This document shows, piece by piece, positions 54,792 to 62,196 of a DNA stretch of 64,000 bases. Position numbers and translations under genes: made by a program. How positions within the stretch are numbered: position 1 is the first letter of the stretch; every line of letters starts with the position of its first letter. Origin of the DNA: Lachnospiraceae bacterium (GTDB lineage Bacteria; Bacillota; Clostridia; Lachnospirales; Lachnospiraceae); NCBI GenBank assembly GCA_022796795.1, contig JAAWJI010000010.1, forward strand, positions 1-64,000, read 5' to 3'. The notes under the pieces were generated by a model. That model saw only the letters and a list, made by a program, of their open reading frames with translations. It had not been told where the DNA came from and ran no database searches.

Positions 54792-54843
54792 CCGCACCAG
54801 GCCCCGGGGACGCCGCTGCAAAATTGTGATTATGGGAGAGTGA
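54729..54843 (+). pseudogene. Possible 3' remnant of a lost gene, fused to the aldolase end
   Basis: In a frame other than that of the aldolase, the bases code for LDVTDGKLGAGATGYVYFVD, then FDRTRPRGRRCKIVIMGE and a stop just before the next gene's ribosome binding site. This looks like a genuine protein C-terminus, but there is no start. I cannot name the family. It suggests that a deletion joined the aldolase gene to the tail of another gene. Confidence 0.4.
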
Positions 54844-54854
54844 GGAGAGAAGCT

Positions 54855-55550
54855 ATGAAAAAAGAAATTCGCGTTCCTTTTTTGATTGTGAATCCTAAAG
54901 CATATATTTACGGGGAGGAAGCCCTGGAGCTGGCCCGAATCTGCGAGGAATTGACGGTAAAGTATGACCTGGATATCATTTATACGGCCCAGCATGTGGA
55001 TCTGCGCATGATCTGGGAGGCGGCTCCCCATGTGATTTTGACGGCTCAGCATATGGATGGGCTTGTTCCGGGCCGGGGCATGGGTCATATCCTGCCGGAG
55101 GGAATCCGGGAGGCGGGAGCACAGGCCGTGGTGCTGAATCACGCGGAGCATCCGCTGACGGTGGGCCAGCTGGCAAAGGCGCTGATCCGGGCAGAAGAGC
55201 TGGAGCTGATGACCATTGTCTGTGCGAATACGCCTGAGGAGGCCGCCTCCGTGGCAAAGCTGGGGCCGGATATTATGATCTGTGAGCCCACAAGCCTGAT
55301 CGGGACAGGAAAGACCAGCGGGGATGAATATATTCTTGCCACCAATCGGGCGGTAAAGGCCGTGAACCCAGATATCAAAGTGATTCAGGCAGCGGGAGTC
55401 AGCACAGGGGAGGATGTGTATCGGGTCGTGATGGAGGGCGCTGACGGAAGCGGCGGAACCAGTGGAATCCTCAACGCGCCCAGCCGGAGAGAGAAGATTG
55501 TGGATATGCTGGAGGCGCTGAAGCGCGCCCAGAGAGACAGGACGAAATAG
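54855..55550 (+). CDS. Second triose-phosphate isomerase-family protein
   Basis: 231-aa TIM-family protein, shorter than the glycolytic TpiA at 24129 and closer in look to archaeal-type TIMs. Catalytic residues are present: Lys in VNPKAY (about 13), His in NHAEHPL (about 95) and Glu in ICEPTSLIGTGK (about 140). ATG 54855 follows GAGGAG. With the Rpe-like gene next door it probably works on an unusual sugar phosphate from the accessory pathway (for example a tetrulose or ketose phosphate) rather than in glycolysis. That is inference. Confidence 0.85.
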   Translation: MKKEIRVPFLIVNPKAYIYGEEALELARICEELTVKYDLDIIYTAQHVDLRMIWEAAPHVILTAQHMDGLVPGRGMGHILPEGIREAGAQAVVLNHAEHPLTVGQLAKALIRAEELELMTIVCANTPEEAASVAKLGPDIMICEPTSLIGTGKTSGDEYILATNRAVKAVNPDIKVIQAAGVSTGEDVYRVVMEGADGSGGTSGILNAPSRREKIVDMLEALKRAQRDRTK

Positions 55551-55566
55551 AAAGGATGGGGGAAGT

Positions 55567-56226
55567 ATGGCCCAGGTATCAGTTTCCGTATTGGCTTGTG
55601 ATACAATGCGGATGGGAGAGCAGATTCTTAAGGCGGAGAAGGCCGGAGCAGATTTCATTCATGTGGATGTGATGGACGGCAATTATGTGGAAAATCTTTC
55701 CTTTGGAGCCCAGCATGTGCGGGATCTGAAGAAGATCACCAGCCTGCCCGTAGCGGTTCACCTGGAGTTGTTTCATCCGGAGCGGTTTTTGGATATGTTT
55801 GCTGGGGCTGGAGCGGATATTCTCACCTTTCAGCTGGATGCCTGTCATAATCCCCTCCATTTTCTCAGGGAAATCAGAAGGAGAGGCATGGAGGCGGGGG
55901 TGGGCATCGGGCCGGCTTACAGCATAGAGAACCTGAAATACCTGCTGCATCTGGCAGACCGGCTCACCCTTATGAGTGTGGAGCCTGGCTATGGCGGGCA
56001 GGTCTTTGAGGAGAGTGTGTATGAAAAGCTGCGGCGCATGCAGGAGCTGACAAAGGCGGCGGGGCTTGAAATTCCCATAGGAGTGGACGGAGGCGTGAAC
56101 CTGGAAATCGGCAGCAGGCTTTTGAATAGCGGGGCGGATGTTCTGATTGCGGGAAGCTATATTTTTCGGCAGGGTGAGATCGGAAAGCAGGTGAAAGCAC
56201 TGAAGGGACTGCAAATACAAAAGTAA
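55567..56226 (+). CDS. Ribulose-phosphate 3-epimerase-like protein
   Basis: 219-aa Rpe-family TIM barrel. Metal ligands and catalytic Asp pair look intact: HVDVMDGNY (about 32-37), VHLELFHP (His about 61) and GVDGGVN (about 175). Two normally conserved substrate-site spots differ: the HLM motif is HLE, and the NPGFGGQ motif is EPGYGGQ. These changes point to a substrate other than ribulose 5-phosphate. It follows the TIM-family gene by 16 bases. Confidence 0.87.
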   Translation: MAQVSVSVLACDTMRMGEQILKAEKAGADFIHVDVMDGNYVENLSFGAQHVRDLKKITSLPVAVHLELFHPERFLDMFAGAGADILTFQLDACHNPLHFLREIRRRGMEAGVGIGPAYSIENLKYLLHLADRLTLMSVEPGYGGQVFEESVYEKLRRMQELTKAAGLEIPIGVDGGVNLEIGSRLLNSGADVLIAGSYIFRQGEIGKQVKALKGLQIQK

Positions 56227-56270
56227 AACAGAGACTACTGTGAACATCGAAAACAGTAGCATACAGGAAG

Positions 56271-56299
56271 TAGGTCATCCCAGAAAGATGGCCTATTTT
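56271..56299 (+). terminator. Terminator after the Rpe-like gene
   Basis: TAGGTCATC (56271-56279) pairs with GATGGCCTA (56287-56295) with one G-U, then TTTTC. A smaller hairpin CTACTGT/ACAGTAG precedes it (56235-56259). Confidence 0.7.
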
Positions 56300-56401
56300 C
56301 TTGTATTTAAAAACCATTTATGATATGATGGAGTCCGGATTCAATTTTTATAAGAATTTGCATTACAATATGCCCCAGGGCATGAAAGAGGATAAGGATT
56401 T

Positions 56402-57562
56402 ATGAAGAGGATTGTGATTTTAGGGTCTACGGGTTCTATCGGTACGCAGACGCTGGATGTGGTCAGAAGCTACAAAGATATTGAGGTGGTGGGCTTAAGC
56501 GCCCATGAAAATATTACACTGCTGGAAAAGCAGATTCGGGAGTTTCGTCCCCGGATTGTCTCTGTGGGAACCGAAAGCCTGGCCCGGGAGCTGAAGGTGC
56601 GGACCGCTGACCTGAATTTGCGGATCGGCTGGGGTATGGACGGGCTTTTGGAGCTGGCCCAGATGGAGGAGTCGGAAGTTTTGGTGACGGCTGTGGTGGG
56701 CATGATCGGGATTCGTCCAACCATTGATGCGATTCGGGCGGGGAAAAATATTGCCCTGGCGAATAAGGAAACTCTGGTGACGGCCGGGCATCTGATTATG
56801 CCTTTGGCACAAGGATGCGGGGTGAAGATTCTTCCTGTGGACAGCGAACACAGCGCCATTTATCAGGCTCTTCACGGGGAAAATCAAAGAGAGATCAGCA
56901 GGCTGCTCATCACCGCCTCCGGGGGGCCCTTCCGGGGAAAGGACCGGGCCTTTTTGGAGCATGTGACGGTGCAGGATGCCCTAAAGCATCCCAACTGGGC
57001 TATGGGCAGAAAGATTACCATAGATTCGGCTACGCTGGTGAATAAAGGGCTGGAGATCTTGGAGGCCAGATGGCTCTTTGGGGTAGACATGGACCAGATT
57101 GAGGTGGTGGTTCAGCCCAAAAGCATTATTCACTCTATGGTGGAATTCTTGGACGGTGCGGTGATTGCCCAGATGGGACCGCCGGATATGCGGCTTCCTA
57201 TTCAGTATGCGCTATTCTTTCCGGAGCGGCGTTATCTGGCAGGAGAACGTCTGGATTTCCAAAAGCTTACGGAGCTTACCTTTGAAGTCCCGGATACGGA
57301 AACATTTCAGGGGATTCCTCTGGCCATGAAGGCAGCGCGTATTGGCGGTTCGATGCTGACTGTATTTAACGCGGCCAATGAGCGGGCTGTAGATGCGTTT
57401 TTACATGAGAAGATTCGGTTTTTGGACATTTATGCGCTTATTGAAGAGATGATGGCGATGCATAAAACCATAGAGGCACCTAAGCTTGAGGAAATTTTAG
57501 AGGTAGAGCAGGAGACCTATGAGGCGGCGGACAGATGGGTCGCCCACGCAAAAGGATGTTAG
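56402..57562 (+). CDS. dxr: 1-deoxy-D-xylulose-5-phosphate reductoisomerase
   Basis: Second step of the MEP isoprenoid pathway. 386 aa, with NADPH motif ILGSTGSIGTQTLDVV (about 6-21), the substrate/metal site PVDSEHSAI (about 148-156), ASGGPFRG and HPNWAMGRKITIDSATL. It lies alone, in its own unit between terminators, about 10 kb from the uppS-cdsA-rseP genes with which it is commonly clustered. Confidence 0.97.
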   Translation: MKRIVILGSTGSIGTQTLDVVRSYKDIEVVGLSAHENITLLEKQIREFRPRIVSVGTESLARELKVRTADLNLRIGWGMDGLLELAQMEESEVLVTAVVGMIGIRPTIDAIRAGKNIALANKETLVTAGHLIMPLAQGCGVKILPVDSEHSAIYQALHGENQREISRLLITASGGPFRGKDRAFLEHVTVQDALKHPNWAMGRKITIDSATLVNKGLEILEARWLFGVDMDQIEVVVQPKSIIHSMVEFLDGAVIAQMGPPDMRLPIQYALFFPERRYLAGERLDFQKLTELTFEVPDTETFQGIPLAMKAARIGGSMLTVFNAANERAVDAFLHEKIRFLDIYALIEEMMAMHKTIEAPKLEEILEVEQETYEAADRWVAHAKGC

Positions 57563-57589
57563 CTGCAGTGAGATAAAAGGGATCATACG

Positions 57590-57627
57590 GCGCCCTGTGC
57601 TTTGGTAGAAAAGCACAGGACGCTTTT
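57590..57627 (+). terminator. Terminator after dxr
   Basis: GCGCCCTGTGCTTT (57590-57603) pairs with AAAGCACAGGACGC (57609-57622) with one mismatch, then five T. Confidence 0.9.
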
Positions 57628-57668
57628 TACTTTACAGGAAATTGGTGGGATTCTTTTTGAAAAAGTTC

Positions 57669-57697
57669 TTGATTTTCCCATCAGATTAAGCTATCAT
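57669..57697 (+). promoter_or_regulatory. mraZ (dcw) promoter
   Basis: TTGATT at 57669-57674, 17-base spacer, TATCAT at 57692-57697. It likely drives the division/cell-wall cluster. Confidence 0.65.
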
Positions 57698-57706
57698 ATA
57701 ACCTAT

Positions 57707-57755
57707 AAGTGGTGAAAAGTGGTGAATGGTGGTGCTAAAGGGATGAAAAGTGGTG
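57707..57755 (+). promoter_or_regulatory. Five direct repeats, probable MraZ operator
   Basis: GTGGTG or a variant begins at 57709, 57719, 57729, 57740 (GGGATG) and 57750: a 10-11 base period, one helical turn each, directly after the -10. MraZ is known to bind short direct repeats of this type in its own promoter. Confidence 0.75.
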
Positions 57756-57787
57756 GATTCCCGGGGCACAGGCACAGGTGATAGCGT

Positions 57788-58225
57788 ATGTTCAGAGGAG
57801 AATACAGCCATAGCGTAGATCCTAAGGGCAGGCTGATCATCCCTTCAAAGTTCCGGGAGCTTCTGGGCGACGAGTTTATTGTGACGAGGGGACTGGATGG
57901 CTGTCTCTTTGTGTATCCGATGAACGAGTGGGAGGAGTTTGAGGGGAAGCTTAAGAAGCTGCCCCTGACCGACAAAAACGCCCGGGCTTTCGCACGATTC
58001 ATGACTGCTGGAGCCACTTCCTGCGAGCTGGACAAGCAGGGCAGGATCCTACTGCCGGCCACCCTGCGCAGGTTTGCCGGAATCGAGAAAGACGTGATAC
58101 TGGCCGGCCTTTTGAATCATATTGAAATATGGAGCCAGGAGCGGTGGAACGAGAACAACAACTACGATGAAATTGATATGGATGATGTGGCGGCACAGCT
58201 GACCAGCCTGGGACTGGATATTTAG
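57788..58225 (+). CDS. mraZ: Transcriptional regulator MraZ
   Basis: 145-aa DNA-binding protein with two AbrB-like swapped-hairpin repeats ([20 protein letters not shown] and [16 protein letters not shown]). It forms a ring and represses the dcw operon. It is the first gene of the cluster, 33 bases after the repeat operator; rsmH follows. Confidence 0.96.
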   Translation: MFRGEYSHSVDPKGRLIIPSKFRELLGDEFIVTRGLDGCLFVYPMNEWEEFEGKLKKLPLTDKNARAFARFMTAGATSCELDKQGRILLPATLRRFAGIEKDVILAGLLNHIEIWSQERWNENNNYDEIDMDDVAAQLTSLGLDI

Positions 58226-58305
58226 GCATTCCGTTTCAAAGGGGCAGAATGTCTGGAGAGATTCTCAAAAGGCAGAAGCAGAGTTTTGAGCAGAAAGGAA
58301 GAAGT

Positions 58306-59241
58306 ATGAGCTTTGCACATGTTTCCGTACTGCTGGAAGAGACAATCGAACAGCTGAATATCCGGCCGGACGGGATCTATGTGGACGGAACCCTGGGCGG
58401 AGGAGGACATTCTCTGGAGATTTGCAGACGTCTGTCAGAAAAAGGGCGGCTGCTGGGGTTCGATCAGGATGAGGCAGCTATCCAGGCAGCCACAAAGCGT
58501 CTGAAGCCCTTCCAGGACCAGGTAACCGTGATCCGCAGCAACTACTGTTATATGAAGGAGGAGCTGGAGAGATTGGGAATTGGGAAGGTGGATGGGATTC
58601 TGCTGGATTTGGGAGTTTCCTCCTATCAGCTGGATACGCCGGAGCGGGGGTTTACCTATCGGGAGGACGTGCCTTTGGACATGCGCATGGACCAGCGGCA
58701 GACAAGGACAGCCCGGGATGTGGTAAACGAATGCCCGGAGATGGAGCTGTACCGAATCATCCGGGATTACGGCGAGGATAAATTTGCAAAAAACATTGCC
58801 CGCCATATTGTAAAGGCGAGAGAAGAGAGCCCCATAGAGACTACCGGAGAGCTGGCAGAGCTGATCCGGGGCGCTATACCGGCAAAGCAGAGGATGACAG
58901 GCGGTCATCCGGCCAAGAGAACCTTTCAGGCCATTCGGATTGAATTGAACCGGGAGCTGGAGGTGCTGCGGGACTCTCTGGATACCATGATAGATTTACT
59001 GAATTCGGGGGGAAGGCTTTGTATCATAACCTTCCACTCTTTAGAGGACCGGATCGTAAAAAACAGCTTTAAGACAAATGAAAATCCCTGTACCTGCCCT
59101 TCAACTTTCCCTGTGTGTATTTGTGGCAAAAAACCGAAGGGCAGGGTAGCCACAAAAAAACCAGTGGCGCCAGGGGAGAAGGAGATGACGGAAAACCCCC
59201 GTTCCCGAAGCGCAAAGCTTCGCGTTTTTGAACGTCAATAG
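58306..59241 (+). CDS. rsmH: 16S rRNA (cytosine-1402-N4)-methyltransferase
   Basis: SAM-dependent methyltransferase (311 aa) modifying C1402 in the ribosomal P site. It begins [17 protein letters not shown] at ATG 58306 with AAAGGAAG upstream; the in-frame ATG 58249 is less likely. SAM motif [12 protein letters not shown] (about 25-36), [10 protein letters not shown] and [10 protein letters not shown] are intact. A Cys-rich insert near the end ([16 protein letters not shown]) is usual for clostridial members. Confidence 0.96.
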   Translation: MSFAHVSVLLEETIEQLNIRPDGIYVDGTLGGGGHSLEICRRLSEKGRLLGFDQDEAAIQAATKRLKPFQDQVTVIRSNYCYMKEELERLGIGKVDGILLDLGVSSYQLDTPERGFTYREDVPLDMRMDQRQTRTARDVVNECPEMELYRIIRDYGEDKFAKNIARHIVKAREESPIETTGELAELIRGAIPAKQRMTGGHPAKRTFQAIRIELNRELEVLRDSLDTMIDLLNSGGRLCIITFHSLEDRIVKNSFKTNENPCTCPSTFPVCICGKKPKGRVATKKPVAPGEKEMTENPRSRSAKLRVFERQ

Positions 59242-59336
59242 GGGAGAGAGAATAGGAAAATTAGTTCCAGAAGGATTGGGGACTTGTACAGAGGGCGCGA
59301 AGAACTGTTTGTGCAGGTTTATAGGTGAGTGATTAT

Positions 59337-59948
59337 ATGAGAGATAGCAGACATGTGAGGACAACAAGGAATCAGAGCCAGGGAAGAACCAGAGAAGAGA
59401 GCGTGGGCAGAGGCGCCTATGTAGATGGAAATACAGTCCGTAAATTTTCAGTGGTACAGATGCCAAAGCAGCCACAACAGCAGCCGGCCAGAGACAGCCG
59501 TGTACAGCCAGGAAGACAAAAGCGTCCGGGGAGAGATTCACAGTCCCGAAGACAGCAGCGGACAACCGTCCGGCAGGGAGTACAGGAAAAGCCCTTTGGT
59601 TTTGGATATGTGGTGGTGCTGGCCGTGTGCGCAGCCGTGACCCTGTGGGTTTGCACAGGATACCTGAAGATGCAGGCGGAGAATACCCGGAAGGTGAAAA
59701 ATATAGCGGCCTTGGAAAAGCAGCTGACAGAGCTGAAAACAGAAAACGATGATGAATACAATCGTCTCGTAGGCTCTGTGGATTTGAATCAGATCCGGGA
59801 AACAGCCATAGAAGAGCTGGGCATGGTATACGCCAATGCGGATCAGGTAGTGCTGTATGACGGAAAATCCAATGACTATGTGCGCCAGTATCGGGAAATT
59901 CCCCAGGAGGAAAGTTCGATCCTGGATGGATTGCTGGGTTCGAAGTAG
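59337..59948 (+). CDS. ftsL: FtsL/DivIC-like cell division protein
   Basis: 203-aa bitopic protein. A long basic cytoplasmic N-terminus (about 1-88, rich in Arg/Gln), one membrane helix (about 90-108) and an outward coiled coil (VKNIAALEKQLTELKTENDD) fit FtsL/DivIC. Position between rsmH and the PBP gene is that of ftsL in dcw clusters. Sequence conservation in this family is low, so the symbol rests mainly on architecture and place. ATG 59337 is eight bases after AGGTGA. Confidence 0.8.
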   Translation: MRDSRHVRTTRNQSQGRTREESVGRGAYVDGNTVRKFSVVQMPKQPQQQPARDSRVQPGRQKRPGRDSQSRRQQRTTVRQGVQEKPFGFGYVVVLAVCAAVTLWVCTGYLKMQAENTRKVKNIAALEKQLTELKTENDDEYNRLVGSVDLNQIRETAIEELGMVYANADQVVLYDGKSNDYVRQYREIPQEESSILDGLLGSK

Positions 59949-62126
59949 GTGAGAGGTTTGGGCAGAAGAAATCGGAAAACCAGAAGAGAACAGATGACCA
60001 ACAAGATGAAGCGAAAGCTGGCTTTTTTGTTTACCGCCATTGTGCTGGTGCTCATCGGAGTCAATGTTCGTTTGGCCTACATCAATAAGACAAATGGAGA
60101 GAAGTATACAAAGAAGGTGCTGGCCCAGCAGGATACGGCCAGTACCCTTCTTCCTTATAAACGGGGAGATATTCTGGACCGGAACGGAACTGTGCTGGCC
60201 ACCAGCGAGAAGGTATTCAATCTGATCCTGGATCCTAAGGTACTGCTGGAAAATAAAAGCGACGATGAGAAAAAAGACTGCGTGGAGCCTACGCTGGAGG
60301 CTCTGTACACATATTTTGAATTTGATAAGACAGACCCCAGGGAGGTGCTGGCTGAAAAGGCGTCTTCCAGCTATGTGCCCCTCATAAAGGAGCTGACCAA
60401 GGACCAGATCGCTGGATTCCGGGAGCTTATGGAGGATGAGGAGACCGGTGGGAAGATTAAGGGTGTGTGGTTCGAGGAGACATATATTCGTAAATACCCC
60501 TACGATTCCTTGGCATGCAATGTGATCGGTTATACGGTCAGCGGCAATCAGGGGCAGACTGGCATTGAGCAGGAATACAGCTCTGTGCTCAATGGAACCA
60601 ACGGCCGCAGCTACAATTATCTGAACGAGGATCTGGATCAGGCTAAAAGCGTTAAGGCGGCTACGGACGGAAATTCTGTGGTGTCCACTATTGATCTGAC
60701 CCTGCAGCAGATTGTGGAAAAATATATTGACAAATTTGTGGAGGATTATACAGATAAATATGTGGAGGGACCGGCAGCCAAGCGCATTGGGGTTCTCATG
60801 ATGAATCCTCAGAATGGGGAGATTTACGCCATGGCCAGCGATGTGGATTACAATTTGAATGATCCCTACGATCTGGTTGCAAATGGCTACTGCACCCAGG
60901 AGGAAGTGGATGCCATGAAGGCCCTAGATGAGGATGATGATGGCACCAGAGAGCTGGATACCCTGAACCAGATGTGGAGAAACTTCTGTATCAGCGATGG
61001 TTTTGAACCGGGCTCCACCATGAAGCCCATGACGGTGGCAGGCGCCCTGGAATCTGGGGTGCTGGACGGCTCAGAGACCTTTCTCTGCAACGGCTATCAG
61101 AGCTTTCCCGGTGATATAGAGATTGCCTGCAATAAAAAATTGGGGCACGGCATCATTACCCTGGAGGGATCCCTCATGTTCTCCTGCAATGACGCGCTCA
61201 TGCAGATTGCGGCCATGGAGGGATATGAAACCTATTACAAGTATCAGAGTATTTTTAACTTCGGCCTGAAGACCAATATTGACTTGCCTGGAGAGACCAA
61301 CAATGCGTCCACCGTATATACGGCGACCACCACAGGACCTACAGAGCTGGCAACCAATTCTTTTGGACAGGGGTTTAACACCACCATGATTCAGTTGGCC
61401 TCCGCTTTTTCCTCTGTGATAAACGGCGGATATTATTACAAGCCTCATGTGGTGAGGCAGGTGTTGGATCCCAACGGCGGAACCGTGCAGAATATTAACG
61501 GGACGTTGGTCAAGCAGACCATTTCCGCCAAAACCTCGGCAAGTATGCGCCAGTACCTGTACAATACCATGTACGGTCCCATGGATGGAAACGGCAACAA
61601 TGCCACAGGGCGCAAGGCCCGGGTGGCCGGATATGCCATGGGAGGGAAGACGGGAACCGGAGAAAAAATTCCCCGGTCAGACCGAAAATACCTGGTATCC
61701 TTTATTGGCTTTGCCCCTGTGGACAATCCCCAGGTGGTCTGCTATGTGGTGGTGGATGAGCCAAATGCCGGCTCCTCCAAGGAACAGGCCAATTCTTCCT
61801 ATGCCCAGGAGATTTTCAAAAATATCATGAAGGAGGCTATGCCCTACCTGAATATTTATCCCACCGAGGCCATTCCCGAGGATATGAGAGAGGAAGTAGA
61901 GGCCGAGGAGGCTGCGCAGAATCCACCGGAAGATCTGGAGGACCCAGAGGAAGAGGAGGAAGAACCGATTCCCGAGGGAAATCTGGTGGATCCCCAGACT
62001 GGGGAAACCGTGGAGATGCCAAAGGCAGACGAGGTAAGCACAGAAGAGCCGGATGTGCCAGACGGCGTGGGCGACGGCCTTTTGACGGGAGTCATTGATA
62101 CATCTCTGGACGATAATGCGCCCTGA
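59949..62126 (+). CDS. Class B penicillin-binding protein (FtsI/PBP2-type transpeptidase)
   Basis: Division transpeptidase of about 720 aa. N-terminal membrane helix (about 23-43), a PBP dimer domain, and a transpeptidase domain with active Ser in STMKP (about 356), SCND (about 411) and GKTGTGE (about 567). The C-terminus is an unusual Glu/Pro-rich tail of about 85 residues (for example EEEEEEPIPEG) without PASTA domains. The start is uncertain: GTG 59949, TTG 59958 or ATG 59994. It overlaps nothing but follows ftsL directly. Confidence 0.93.
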   Translation: MRGLGRRNRKTRREQMTNKMKRKLAFLFTAIVLVLIGVNVRLAYINKTNGEKYTKKVLAQQDTASTLLPYKRGDILDRNGTVLATSEKVFNLILDPKVLLENKSDDEKKDCVEPTLEALYTYFEFDKTDPREVLAEKASSSYVPLIKELTKDQIAGFRELMEDEETGGKIKGVWFEETYIRKYPYDSLACNVIGYTVSGNQGQTGIEQEYSSVLNGTNGRSYNYLNEDLDQAKSVKAATDGNSVVSTIDLTLQQIVEKYIDKFVEDYTDKYVEGPAAKRIGVLMMNPQNGEIYAMASDVDYNLNDPYDLVANGYCTQEEVDAMKALDEDDDGTRELDTLNQMWRNFCISDGFEPGSTMKPMTVAGALESGVLDGSETFLCNGYQSFPGDIEIACNKKLGHGIITLEGSLMFSCNDALMQIAAMEGYETYYKYQSIFNFGLKTNIDLPGETNNASTVYTATTTGPTELATNSFGQGFNTTMIQLASAFSSVINGGYYYKPHVVRQVLDPNGGTVQNINGTLVKQTISAKTSASMRQYLYNTMYGPMDGNGNNATGRKARVAGYAMGGKTGTGEKIPRSDRKYLVSFIGFAPVDNPQVVCYVVVDEPNAGSSKEQANSSYAQEIFKNIMKEAMPYLNIYPTEAIPEDMREEVEAEEAAQNPPEDLEDPEEEEEEPIPEGNLVDPQTGETVEMPKADEVSTEEPDVPDGVGDGLLTGVIDTSLDDNAP

Positions 62127-62148
62127 GGACGAAAGATATGAATAAAAG

Positions 62149-62196
62149 AAAACCCCTTTTAATAGGTTGTAAAAAGACCTGAAAAAGGGGTTTTTT
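62149..62196 (+). terminator. Terminator-like hairpin containing the spoVD ribosome binding site
   Basis: AAAACCCCTTTT (62149-62160) pairs with AAAAGGGGTTTT (62183-62194), with inner AGGT/ACCT (62164-62167 and 62177-62180), then T to 62196 directly before the ATG at 62197. AGGGG at 62186-62190 is the only Shine-Dalgarno and is in the descending arm. Confidence 0.85.

Noticed and set aside
54699-55658. Minus-strand frame of 319 codons opposite the second TIM gene
   Set aside because: Antisense to a gene with clear catalytic motifs; no promoter, ribosome binding site or family motif on the minus strand.
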